DNA of 64,000 nt from JAGNDO01 sp963704975 (lineage in GTDB: Bacteria; Chloroflexota; Anaerolineae; Caldilineales; Caldilineaceae), in NCBI GenBank assembly GCA_963704975.1, contig CAVPIK010000044.1:124001-188000 (forward strand), written 5' to 3'. Positions 37,381-47,425 of the stretch are shown piece after piece. The first letter of the stretch is position 1. Each line of letters starts with the position of its first letter. Both the position numbers and the translations under genes were made by a program. Under the pieces are notes generated by a model. It ran no database searches and was not told the origin of the DNA. It saw only the letters and a list, made by a program, of their open reading frames with translations.

Positions 37381-37968
37381 ATGCACGATGTCCACAACCA
37401 AGCCATCCCCATCCACATGATCCGCCCCACCCTGGACGCCATCCCCCACTTCGACCTGCCGCCGGGCGTCGGCGTGCGCACCTTCCGCCCCGGCGACGAG
37501 GCCATCTGGGCCCACATCCAGGACACCGCCGACCTCTACAACCACGTCACCGTCGAGATCCACCGCCGAGACTACGGCACGGACGAGAGCATCCTTGCCC
37601 AGCGCCAGTTCTTTTTGGTGGATGAAGAAGGCACTCCATTCGCATCCGCCTCGGCGTGGTGGCAGGAGCATTACGTGGAGGCGGACGGGGGGGCGTGGGG
37701 GGAAGTCCATTGGGTTGCCATGCTCCCGGCGTGGCAAGGCCGCGGGTTGGCCCGCCCGTTGATGACCTTGGTCCTCAACCGCATGGCCGAGCTGGGCCAC
37801 ACCCGAGCCTATCTCAACACCGCCACCCCCCGCCTGGCCGCGGTCAACCTCTACCTACGCTTCGGCTTCCTCCCCCACCTCTACGACGACGCCACCACGG
37901 GCGAACAGCGGCGAATCTGGCAGGCGCTGACGCCTCACCTACGCTATCCCACTGGATTAGAAGGCTGA
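37381..37968 (+). CDS. GNAT-family N-acetyltransferase
   Basis: 195 residues from ATG 37381, chosen for AAGGA upstream and because earlier in-frame starts run through the repeat. Acetyl-CoA-binding core: VHWVAMLPAWQGRGLARPLM (motif A, about residue 113), then LVLNRMAELGHTRAYLNTA and AAVNLYLRFGFLPHL. N-terminal VGVRTFRPGDEAIWAHIQD is typical of the fold. Substrate unknown; no target gene is adjacent. Confidence 0.82.
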   Translation: MHDVHNQAIPIHMIRPTLDAIPHFDLPPGVGVRTFRPGDEAIWAHIQDTADLYNHVTVEIHRRDYGTDESILAQRQFFLVDEEGTPFASASAWWQEHYVEADGGAWGEVHWVAMLPAWQGRGLARPLMTLVLNRMAELGHTRAYLNTATPRLAAVNLYLRFGFLPHLYDDATTGEQRRIWQALTPHLRYPTGLEG

Positions 37969-37995
37969 TGACGCCTCCCGTCTGCCGCCTTCTCT

Positions 37996-38024
37996 TTGGC
38001 ATTCCGGCGGCTTATGGGTACAAT
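37996..38024 (+). promoter_or_regulatory. Sigma-70-type promoter of the G5/3D gene, nearly leaderless
   Basis: TTGGCA (37996-38001), a 17-base spacer and TACAAT (38019-38024). The ATG at 38032 lies seven bases after the -10 box, so the mRNA should start at about the start codon; no ribosome-binding site is present. Confidence 0.68.
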
Positions 38025-38031
38025 AGTCCTC

Positions 38032-39561
38032 ATGTCTACGATTTGGACCCCGTTGGACCGAATTCAGCCCAAAATTTCCGCCGCCCACTGGCCGGCGTGG
38101 ACCCAAGACGCGGTCGCCGGGCTGCTCCTCCTCTCCCTGCTCTGGGGCGGATGGCTGGTCACGTCCACGTCCGTCACCGTCACCGTGGACGGGGTGAGCG
38201 AGTCCGTGCGCACCCACCGGCGCACGGTGGCCCCCCTGTTGATGGACCTGGGGCTGGTGATCCACGACCAGGATCGCCTCTCCGTGGCCCTGGACCATCC
38301 CCTGAGCGGCCAGCCGGAGATCCGGGTGGAGCGGGCCTACCCCGTGCGCATTCTGGCCGATGGGCGGGATCTGCGGGTCTTCAGCTTTGGCAGCACCCCG
38401 ACCCAGCTTTTGCAGGATGCCGGGATCAGCATCGATACCTATGATCAAGTGGTGGTGGATGGCCGCCCTGTGGCCCTGACCGGCCCTCTGGCCTACGCCC
38501 CGGCCCAAGTCGCCGCCCCCACCTATGATTCGGGCCAGGCTTGGGCCAATCTGGACCAGGCCGAGCCCATGCAGGTGCGCATCTATCGGGCCATCCCCAT
38601 CACCGTGGATGACGGCGACCTGCCCTTCACCGTGCGCACCACGGCCCAAACCGTGGGCCAGGCCCTGCGCAGCGCCGAGATCATCCTCTATTTGGGCGAC
38701 AAGGTGCAGCCCAGCCTGGGCAGCCCGGTCAGCACAGGGTTGCGGGTCTTCATCCAGCGCAGCATCCCCATCCAGGTGCAGGTGGATGGCCAGACCCTGA
38801 AAACCCGCACCCAGGGCCGCAGCGTGGGCGATGCCCTGACCGAAATGGGCATCGGCGTGGCCGGGCTGGACCAGGTGGAGCCGCCCCTGGAAAGCAAGCT
38901 CTACGACAACACGGAGATCCGCATTGTGCGGGTCACCGAAGACATCGAAATCCTGCAAGACATCGTCCCCTTCGAGACCGTCTACGTGCCGGACCCCGGC
39001 GTGCTCATCGACACCCAGCAACTGGTCAATCCCGGGGCCGAGGGCATCACCCGTCACCGCTATCGGGTGCGCTACGAGGACGGCCAGGAGGCCGAGCGGG
39101 TGCTGGAAGATTCCTGGATGGCCCAGGAACCGGCCCAGCGGGTGATCGCCTATGGGCAGAACATCGTGCCCCGCACCTTCACCACGGCCAACGGGCCAGG
39201 TGATCACCTATTGGCGCTACATCCGCATGTACGCCACCAGCTACAGCGCAGGCACCGCCGGCGTCTCCCCGGATGCGCCCTGCTATGGGCGTACCCGCAC
39301 CGGCGACCTCATGCGGGACGGCGTCGTGGCCGTGGATCCCAAGATCATTCCCTTGCGCAGCCAGCTCTACATCCCCAGCTATGGCTACGGCGACGCCCTG
39401 GACACCGGCTCCGCCATCCGCGCCCGGCGCATCGACCTGGGCTATTCCGACGCCAACCTGGTCCTGCGCCGGGGCTGGGTCGATGTCTACCTGCTCTGGC
39501 CGCCGCCGCCGTCGTATCAGATTACGTGGGTGATTCCGAATTATCCCGTCTTGCCAAAGTG
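38032..39561 (+). CDS. DUF348-G5-3D domain protein, resuscitation-factor/YabE-like (one frame break)
   Basis: About 508 residues if an extra C near 39197 is removed. One N-terminal TM helix (DAVAGLLLLSLLWGGWLV), then four ubiquitin-like DUF348 repeats (VTVTVDGVSESVRTHRRTVA, YPVRILADGRDLRVFS, IPITVDDGDLPFTVRTTAQT, IPIQVQVDGQTLKTRTQ), a G5 domain (EDIEILQDIVPFETVYV) and a C-terminal 3D domain (YATSYSAGTAG, TGDLMRDGVVAVDPKIIPL, YGDALDTGSAIRARRIDLGY) with the three Asp residues of the MltA-like fold. Domain order resembles YabE/Rpf-type wall-remodelling proteins. It is predicted to be exported and to act on peptidoglycan. A promoter ends seven bases before the ATG. Confidence 0.85.
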
Positions 39562-39651
39562 AACGGGTGAAGGGGTGAGCGGGTGAAAGGGTGATTGCGT
39601 CGCCCCTTCACCCGCTCACCCCTTCACCCACCCACCCGCTCACCCGTTCAT
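39560..39651. repeat. Inverted octamer array, unit GGGTGAAN
   Basis: Arm one (39560-39594): GGGTGAAG, GGGTGAGC, GGGTGAAA, GGGTGATT. Arm two (39604-39650): TTCACCCG, CTCACCCC, TTCACCCA, CCCACCCG, CTCACCCG. It starts at the stop of the G5/3D gene and ends ten bases before the next ATG. Confidence 0.85.
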
Positions 39652-39661
39652 AAAGAAAAAC

Positions 39662-42600
39662 ATGCCCAATCGCACCGCAAGCCCCTTGAACCGGGCAACA
39701 ACCATAATTCTTCTCTCGGTCATCGTCTTGGCCGGGTTGATTTTGCGCACCTGGAATGTGAACTTTGACGAGGGCGTGGGCAGCCACCCGGACGAGCGCA
39801 GCACGGCCTGTTTCTATGCCCCCAGCATCCACCTCCCCGCCAGTTGGGACGAGTTCATGGACCCCCAGGCCAGCCCCATGAACCCCCTGTGGGATCTGCA
39901 AAACCAGCGCCGGCGCAGCTTCACCTATGGCCATTTTCCCCTCTATTTGGGCATTGCCACGGGCGAAGTGCTGCACAAACTGGCCCCAATCGCCGAAAAG
40001 CTGCCGGAATTCATCCTGCCCGCCAAGAATGTGGAGTTGATGCGCCAGGCCAACACAGCCTGTGGCGGCGTCGCCGTGGCCGGGCGGTTGATGATCGCCC
40101 TGCTGGACACCCTCACCATTCTGCTCCTCTTCTTCCTGGGCCGCCGCCTCTACGGCAAAGAGGCCGGGCTGATGGCCGCGGCCTTCTACGCCTTCACCGC
40201 CCAGGCCATCCAACTCAGCCACTTCTTCGCCATGGACCCGGCCAGCACCACCTTCACCGTCCTGGCCGTGCTGGGCGGGGTGATCTGGCTGCAAGATCGA
40301 TCCTGGCGCGGGGTGGGGATCACCGCGCTGGGCATGGGGCTGGCGGTCTCGTCCAAGTTTAGCGCCGCGCCCCTGCTGGCCGTGCCCGTGGTGGTGGCCG
40401 GTCTCCTGCTCTGGCCCAGCCGCCTGCGGGCGTTGGACCCGTCCCAGCGGGGCAAGGCCCAGTCCGTGGCCCTGTTGGGCGCGCCCCTGGCCATCCTTGC
40501 GGCCTTCGTGGTCTTCGCCGTCACCAGCCCCTATTCCATTCTGGATTGGAGCAACTTTGCCCAGGCCACTTTGGTCGAGCAGGGGCAGATGGTGCGGGGG
40601 CTGGCCGATTTCCCCTTCACCCGGCAATATCGCAACACCACGCCCTATCTCTATTTTATTCAACAACAGATCGAGTGGGGCATGTGGTGGCCGCTTGGGC
40701 ATGATCGCCTTGGCGGGGACGTTGTGGGCCGCGGTCAAGGTCTTTATCGCCAAAGCCAAACCGGAGGAGTTGATCGTCTGGACCTGGGTCGTCCCCTACT
40801 TTGGGCTGACCGGGGCCTTTTTGGCCAAGTTTAACCGGTACATGAGTCCGGTGTTGCCTTTTGTGGTGCTGTTTGCGGCGGGGATGATTTGGACGATTTT
40901 TAAGGCAAAAGGCAAATGGCAAAAGGCAAAAGGCAAAAGGGACGTAGCGGACCCGATCCCGGATTCCCAATCCCCAATCCCCAATCCCCAATCCCCAATC
41001 CCCGCCCTCCTCGCCGGGACTGCTCCTCACCATCGCCCTCCTCGGCGGCATTTTCTGGTCCGTGGCCTATGTGAACGGGGTCTATGGGCGGGCGCATACG
41101 TGGGTGGCGGCCAGCGAGTGGATGTATGCCAACATCCCCGCCGGGTCGGTGATCATGTGGGAGCAGTGGGACGATGCCCTGCCCAAGGATCTCGCGCCGA
41201 GCCGGGCATGAACCGGGGCACGGCGGGGCTGCGCAACACGGATTGGGGCCCCTACGAAGAGGACACGGCCCAAAAGTACGAGCTGCTCAAGGCCGTGCTG
41301 CGGGAAGCCGACTATGTTTCGTATAGCTCCAAGCGCATCTACGGCAGCGTGGACGAACTGCCCGAACGCTACCCCATGACCACCAAATATTACGAGCTGA
41401 TGTGGTCCGGCGAGCTGGGCTTCGAGATGGTCCTGGACCAGACCTCGCCCCCCAGCCTCTTCGGCCTCACCTTCCAAGACCGCACCGCGGACGAGTCGTG
41501 GAGCCTCTACGATCACCCCCAAGTCACCGTCTTCCGCAAGGTGCGGGATCTCGTCCGACGCCGAGTTTGACGCCCTCCTGGGCAACAGTTGGGTGGACGC
41601 CCAGCCCTACTATCGGGGCAAGGATTCGCCCCTCAGCCCCTTGCTCAACCTGCTGGGCCTGGGCAACGGCCCGGACAGCCAGGGCGGCGGCATTCTGGGC
41701 GGCATCATCGGCCTCCTCACCGGCCAGGAGAACAACTCCGGCCCGGCCCAAAAAGAGATCCCGGATCTGATGCTGGACACCCGCTTGGCCGAATTGCCCG
41801 TGGTGGACAACTATCGCTGGAACACGTTGGCAAGTGAGTCCCCGTGGTTGGCCGTGGGGTGGTGGTGGCTGGTCACCGCGCTCCTGGGCTGGCTGGCGTG
41901 GCCCATCTCCTTCGTGCTCTTCGCCCGTCTGCGGGATCGGGGCTATCTGCTCAGCCGGGCCGTGGGCTGGCTGCTGGCCGCGTGGATACTCTGGATTTTG
42001 GTCAGCCTGGGTGTGGCGCAGAACACGGTGATCAACAGTTGGCTGGCCGTGGGGTTGCTCGCCATCCTGGGCGGACTGGCGGCGACTTGGCAATGGCCCG
42101 CCATGCGCGCCTACATCAAAGAAAACTGGGGCTTGCTCTTGGCCGGCGAAGCCCTCTTCGCCGTCGCCTTTGTCGGCTTCGTCCTGATCCGCATGGCCAA
42201 CCCGGACATCTGGCAGCCCTGGTTTGGCGGCGAAAAGTTCATGGAGTTCGCCTTCCTCAACGGCATCCTGCGCAGCCCCACCTTCCCGCCCCTGGATCCT
42301 CACTTCGCTGGCGGGGTGATCAACTATTACTATTTTGGCATTTATTTGGTGGCCTATTTGGTCAAGCTGACCGGCATTTATGCCGAAGTCGCCTTTAACT
42401 TGGCCATCCCGACCCTGTTTGCGCTGACGGTTGTCAACAGCTTTGCCGTGGCGTATTCCGCGATTGGTGGGGGAGAGATCAAGGCAAAAGGCAAAAGGCA
42501 AAGTGCAAAAGGCAAAAGGGGTGTGGGGGTGGACTTGTCTGCCACGAATCTGCCCCTCCCCCAATCTGGGGGAGGCTGGGAGGGGGTAGACTGCCCAATT

Positions 42601-44640
42601 CGAGACAAATTCGCTCGGATGACGACCTCCTCGACATCGACCTGACCGCGCCCGAACCCGCTGCGGTTTCGATACGACCGGAAACTGCCCCGGTCTACTC
42701 AACCTACGCTGACTCCTCGTCGCCGACACCAATCACCCATTCACCCCTTCACCCCCTCACCCCCTCACCCGCTCACTGGACCGACGGCTTCGCCGCCGCC
42801 CTCCTCGCGCCCCTCTTCGTTGCCATCATCGGCAACCTGGATGGGTTGGGGCAGATCCTGCGCAAGCTTGGCCGAGCGGGGGACCACGGACTTCCAGAGC
42901 GCCATCCCGTTGCTGGAGACGGCGGTGCGGGCGGCGTCGGGCTTTTGGCGGGTGATCACCACCACGGAGACCCTGGGCGGCTATAATTTCTGGGATCCCA
43001 GCCGGGTGCTGCCGGCCACCATCAACGAGTTCCCCTACTGGAGCTTCCTCTTCGCCGACCTGCACCCCCACATGATCGGCATCCCCTTCACCGTGCTCTT
43101 TTTGGCCCTGGCCCTGACCCTGATCCGCAGCTACGATGTGGATTGGCGCAACAATTGGCTGCGGGGCATGGGCTTGCTGGTCGCCTTCAGCTTGGTGCTG
43201 GGCACCTTGGCCTCGGTCAACCTGTGGGAATTGCCCACCTACTTCGGCGTGGGCGTGCTGGCCTTCCTGGTCAGCCAACACCGGGGCCGCGGACGCATCA
43301 ACCTGCCCGTCACCGTGGCCGTGATCGTCGCCTTTCTGGCCGGGACGGTTGTGCTCTTCCTGCCCTTCTTCGCCACCTACGAAAACGTGGGCGCGTCCGG
43401 TGTGGGCTTGGTGCGTCAGCCGGATGAGTTGGGCAAGTGGTTGTTGATTTGGGGATTTTTTGGCGCAATTTTCGTGGTTTGGCTCTGGGGGGCATTGACC
43501 CGCCCGGCCCGCCTTGGGGACGCTCAGCCCACGGGCCTTGAGCGCTGGACAGCCCTGGCTTTCGGCAAATATGACCGCCTGCCCCGCTTCCTCGCCCTCA
43601 CCCGGCGGCTGACCCGGCCCGATCTCGGTCTGCTTTTGGGCGGCTTCGTCGTGACGGCCACGGTCATGGCCGCCCTAGCCGCCTTCGTCCTGGGCTGGAC
43701 CGTCCTGGGCCTCTGCCTGCTGCCCCTCGGCCTCACCTTCGTCCTCCTCTGGCGGCGCGGCCAGGCCGCCGACCCCGGCGATCTCTTTGTCAACACCGTC
43801 ATGGTCACCGGCCTCGCCCTCCTGGCCGGCACCCAGATCATCTTCCTCAAAGACTTCCTCCAAGGCGGCGACTGGTACCGCATGAACACCCTCTTCAAGT
43901 TCTTCATCCAAGTCTGGGTGCTTTGGGGCATCGGCGGGGCGATTGCGATAGGACGAATGGCAAATGGCGAACGGCGAATGGCGAATGGCTCTCGACGCCG
44001 ACCATTAAAACTTCCCAATTTTCAACTTTCAATTCTCACTTTAATCTTTCTCGCCACCCTAGCCTACCCCCTAATCGGCACCCCCGCCCGCTTGGACCAA
44101 CGCATGATGGGCTGGCGGCCCGACTTCGGCACCTTGGACGGCATGGACTACATGCGCCAGGGCAGCTACACCTGGCCCGACGGCAGCAACTTGATCCAAC
44201 TCCACGACGACTGGGAAGCCATCCGCTGGCTGCTGGCCACCGTGCGGGGCAACGGCGTGATCGTCGAGTCCGCCGAGATCGACTACTATCGGGCCGGGGG
44301 CACCCGCGCCGCCACCTTCACCGGTCTCAGCACGCCCGTGGGCATGCACAAAAACGAACAGCGGGACGGCGGACAGGTCGGCCAACGCCAGGGGCTGCTC
44401 AACGAATTCTGGAACACCCCGGACCCCGCCCGCACCCAATCCCTGCTCGCCGAGCTGGACGTGGCCCTGATCTACGTGGGCCAATTGGAGCAATACAAAC
44501 ATCCCCAAGGCGCGGCCAAGCTGGCCCAAATGGCCGACACCGGCGCCCTCATCGCCGTCTATCGCAACGACAGCGTGATCATCTACGCCGTCCCCGGCAA
44601 GGTGGTGCAGGGATCGGACGGACTCTACTATTTTCGATGA
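39662..44640 (+). CDS. Giant GT39-DUF2298 (Chlor_Arch_YYY) membrane protein (several frame breaks and repeat inserts)
   Basis: Read as one gene of about 1,650 codons. N-terminal half: family-39-type glycosyltransferase with VGSHPDERSTACFYAPSIHL, GRRLYGKEAGLMAAAFYAFT and LSHFFAMDPASTTF, ending FRKVRDL near 41550. Removing one extra G there joins it to SDAEFDALLGNSWVDAQPYY and the DUF2298 half (FGGEKFMEFAFLNGILRSPT, PPLDPHFAGGVINYYYFGIY, FPYWSFLFADLHPHMIGIPF, FLKDFLQGGDWYRMNTLFKF). Fusions of this order are known in Chloroflexi. It probably takes part in envelope glycan or lipid-linked sugar chemistry. Breaks: near 40689, 41018, 41200, 41558, 42614 and 42863. In-frame repeat arrays lie at 40902-41003, 42481-42775 and 43955-44040. 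Confidence 0.75.
40902..41003. repeat. In-frame heptamer arrays AAGGCAA and AATCCCC inside the GT39 half
   Basis: First array 40902-40941 (AAGGCAA units) encodes KAKGKWQKAKGKR. Second array 40972-41003 (four AATCCCC units) encodes SQSPIPNPQSPIPNPQSP. They lie between two TM helices, so the peptide is an extra loop. Confidence 0.85.
42481..42775. repeat. Cluster of four repeat families inside one loop of the DUF2298 half
   Basis: In order: AAGGCAA heptamers (42481-42520, encoding KAKGKRQSAKGKRG); palindrome CCTCCCCCAATCTGGGGGAGG (42555-42575); TTTCGATACG...GGTCTACTCAACCTACGCT (42667-42710); and octamers TTCACCCC/CTCACCCC (42731-42775). All are read as protein, apart from one frame break near 42614. 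Flanks are TM helices (ALTVVNSFAVAYSAIGGG and ALLAPLFVAIIGNLDG). Confidence 0.85.
43955..44040. repeat. In-frame heptamer arrays AATGGCG and CAATTTT
   Basis: AATGGCA, AATGGCG, AACGGCG, AATGGCG, AATGGCT (43955-43989, encoding MANGERRMANGS), then CCATTAAAACTT and CAATTTT, CAACTTT, CAATTCT (44003-44036, encoding PNFQLSIL). CCATTAAAACTT also precedes the array near 63659. Confidence 0.8.
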
Positions 44641-44781
44641 GCGGGTGAAGGGGTGAAAGGGGGAAGGGGCGAGCGGGTGAAAGGGTGAAAATCTCCCGCC
44701 CTCCTAATCTCCCCTTAACCACCCCATAATCTCCATCACCCACAATAAAAATTCTCAATTCTCAACTCTCAATTCTCAACT
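44641..44781. repeat. Octamer and heptamer arrays directly abutting a start codon
   Basis: GGGTGAAG-type octamers (44641-44690), then AATTCTC, AATTCTC, AACTCTC, AATTCTC, AAC ending at 44781, immediately before ATG 44782. There is no ribosome-binding site between array and start. Confidence 0.8.
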
Positions 44782-47425
44782 ATGCTCCTATCCTGGTACC
44801 TGATCGTCCAACTCATCACCCTCCTCACCCTGCCCCTGGCGGCCCGGGTCTTTGGCAACCTGCCGGACCGGGGCTACGCCTTCGCCAAGAGCCTGGGCAT
44901 CCTGCTCGTCGGCGTCACCCTGTGGCTGGGGACCAGTTACGGCCTCCTGCGCAACGACACCGGCGGCGCGTGGATGGCCCTTGTCATCGTCGCCGCCCTC
45001 AGCGCCTGGGCGGGCTGGCCCACCCTCCGCGCCCTCGTCACCCGCCAATCCAAAATCCAAAATCCAAAATCCAAAATCGGCTACATCCTCGCCGTCGAAC
45101 TGCTCTTCGCCCTCGCCTTCTTCGGCTGGGCCTATGTGCGTGCCCATGACCCCGCGGTCAACCACACCGAGCAGCCCATGGACCTCATGTTCATGAACGG
45201 CATCTTCAACAGCCCCACCTTCCCGCCCAAGGATCCGTGGCTGGCCGGGTACGCCATCAGCTATTACTATTTGGGCTATTGGCTCGTGGTCACCCTGGGG
45301 CGGCTGGCCGGCGCGCTGCCCGAAGTGGCGTACAATTTGGGGCAAGCCTGTTGGTATGGGCTGCTCTTGGTGGGCAGCTTTGGGGTTGGGGCGAATCTGT
45401 GGATGGCGGGGGAGGGGAAGGCAAAAGGCAAAAGGCAAAGTGCAAAAGGCAAAAGTGGGGACGGGAGTCCTGACGTTTTCAGACTCTGTCTCTCGCCCCA
45501 CGCTTTCGGTATTCCCGCTGGGATTTTGTCTGCCCTGTCCGTCGGGGTGATCGGGAACTTGCAGGGCATCTGGGAATGGCTCTACGCCAACGGCGTCAAC
45601 GTCAGCGGTCCCGCCGCCTTCTTCGGCGTGCGCAACTTCCCGGCGGACGCGGTGGTGACGAACAACTGGTTCATCGCCACGGACTGGTGGTGGTGGCGCA
45701 GCAGCCGGGTGATCTCCGACATGGACCTGATGGGCAACCATCTTGAGGTGATCGACGAGTTCCCCATGTTCAGCTATCTGCTGGGGGACAACCATCCCCA
45801 TGTGCTGGCCATGCCCTTTGTGATTTTGGCGATTGGGTTGGCGTTGAATTTGTTTTTGGCGAGGGGGAAAGGGTGATTGGGGATTGGGGATTGGGGATTC
45901 GGGGGTGGGTCGGGCGACTGCTCGACATAACACCCGGATCGTTGGATCGGTGTGGGCGTGGCCGTGGTGGTCGTGGGCAGTTTGATCCCGCTCAACACGT
46001 GGGACTTTCCGCCCTATTGGCTGTTGCTGGGACTGGCGGCGCTCTTTGCCGTGGCCCGGCGATCCGGCGTGGCGGATGGGCTGAAGGTGGGCGGGCTGCT
46101 CTTTGGCGGATTGCTGATCGGGGCCATCGCCCTCTATTTCCCCTACTTTCTCACCGCCCAGAGCCAGGCCGGGGGCTTTGTGCCCAACCTTTTCCACAGC
46201 ACCCGACTGCCCCAATTCCTGCTCATGTACGGCCATTTTCTGCTGGGCATCGGCGCGCTGATCTGGCTGGCCTGGGACGAACTGAAGCCCATCGCTGGCC
46301 CGCCTGGGCATCAGCCTGGGGATCAGTTGGGGCGCGCCCATCCTCTTCCTCGGCCTCAGCTTGGCCATGCTCTTGGCCGGAGATCCGGCGACCAACCTGC
46401 TGGGGCGCATCCCCGGCGCACTGGACAACACGGTGGCCACGGTCCTGGCCCAGCGGGGCGGAAACCCGTGGACCTTCCTGCTCTTGGGGCTGATGGTGGC
46501 CCTGGTCGCCGCCCTGCTTTGGCAGCGGCTGACGGCCACGGATGACGACGACGCCAACCCCGCCACCACCTTCGCCCTCCTCCTGGCCGGGATCGGGTTG
46601 CTGTTGGTCTTTGCCCCGGAATTTGTCTATTTGCTCGACAACTTCGGCCCCAACATGCGCATGAACACGGTCTTCAAGTTCTACTATCAGGGCTGGCTGC
46701 TCATGGGGCTGGCCGGGGTCTATGGCGTGGTCGCCAGCATGGCCCGCCGTCACCCGTCCGCCCTGCTTGGGGGCGGCGCATTCTTGCTGATTTTGGCGGG
46801 GTTGGCTTATCCTATGGCGGGCATTCCGGCCAAGGCGGGCCTTTTCCGCAACGACCGGCCCACCCTGGACGCCATCGACTACATCGCCCAGTGGAACCCG
46901 GACGAGTACGCCGCCATCCAGTGGGTGCGGGCCAACACCCCGGCGGACGCCACCATTCTGGAGGCCAAGGGGGCCAGCTATCGGGCCGACTACAACCGCA
47001 TCAGCACGGCCACGGGCCGGGCCACCCTCATGGGCTGGGACGGTCACGAGGCCCAATGGCGGGGAGACGCCTTCAGCGACATGGCCCAAGGCCGAGACGC
47101 CGCCCTGGACGCCATCTTCCGCCAGGCCCCAGCCGCCTCCTTCCTCGAAGCCCTGGCGGCCTGGGACATCGACTACGTCTACATCGGCCCCATCGAGCGC
47201 ACGGTCTACACCCTGCCCCCCGGCGGCGAAGTGCGCTTTGATCAACTCATGGATCTGGTCTTCCAGCAAGGCGACGTCCGCATCTACCGGCGCACGAGGA
47301 TAGCATTTCTCGTTCCCACGCTCCGCGTGGGAACCCCAACCGGCGCTCTGCGCCACGGGACGCCGGAGCGTCCAACCCCATTCCCACGCGGAGCGTGGGA
47401 ACGAGAAGTCAATGGTGAACTATGA
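44782..47425 (+). CDS. Second DUF2298 (Chlor_Arch_YYY) membrane protein (frame breaks at a heptamer array)
   Basis: About 870 codons, parallel to the DUF2298 half of the preceding gene: MDLMFMNGIFNSPTFPPKDP, AGYAISYYYLGYWLVVTLG, MFSYLLGDNHPHVLAMPF, LIPLNTWDFPPYWLLLGL, NFGPNMRMNTVFKFYYQGW, YIAQWNPDEYAAIQWVRANT and DIDYVYIGPIERTVY. The frame is lost at the GATTGGG heptamer array (45875-45902) and again near 46305. No ribosome-binding site precedes ATG 44782. The last ~33 residues come from a REP-like palindrome. A role in envelope glycan synthesis with the neighbouring GT39 proteins is inferred from context; no DUF2298 protein function is established to my knowledge. Confidence 0.75.
45046..45078. 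repeat. In-frame CAAAATC heptamer array
   Basis: Four CAAAATC units encode QSKIQNPKSKIG between two TM helices of the second DUF2298 protein. The same unit type occurs in short form at 47459-47475 (QSKIQS) and 53683-53690. Confidence 0.85.
45418..45456. repeat. In-frame AAGGCAA heptamer array, same loop as 42481
   Basis: AAGGCAA units with one AGTGCAA, encoding KAKGKRQSAKGKS. The position after a TM helix (VGSFGVGANLWMAGEG) and before LSALSVGVIGNLQGIWEW matches the loop carrying the array at 42481 in the paralogue; the 13 encoded residues are almost identical. Confidence 0.88.
45875..45902. repeat. GATTGGG heptamer array at a frame switch
   Basis: Three GATTGGG units and one GATTCGG. The upstream frame stops at the first unit (GGG TGA); the coding frame resumes downstream in another register (VVVVGSLIPLNTWDF). 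Confidence 0.85.
47309..47405. repeat. REP-like palindrome CGTTCCCACGCTCCGCGTGGGAA at the gene end
   Basis: CGTTCCCACGC/GCGTGGGAA near the left end and ATTCCCACGCGGAGCGTGGG near the right end, with GGCGCTCTGCGCC between. This palindrome type is widespread in unrelated bacteria. Here it is translated as the tail of the DUF2298 protein (LVPTLRVGTPTGALRHGT). Confidence 0.8.

Noticed and set aside
39560..39651. GGGTGAAN arrays as ordinary rho-independent terminators
   Set aside because: The hairpin is possible but there is no U-tract, the arms are built of direct units, and the same arrays occur inside coding sequence.
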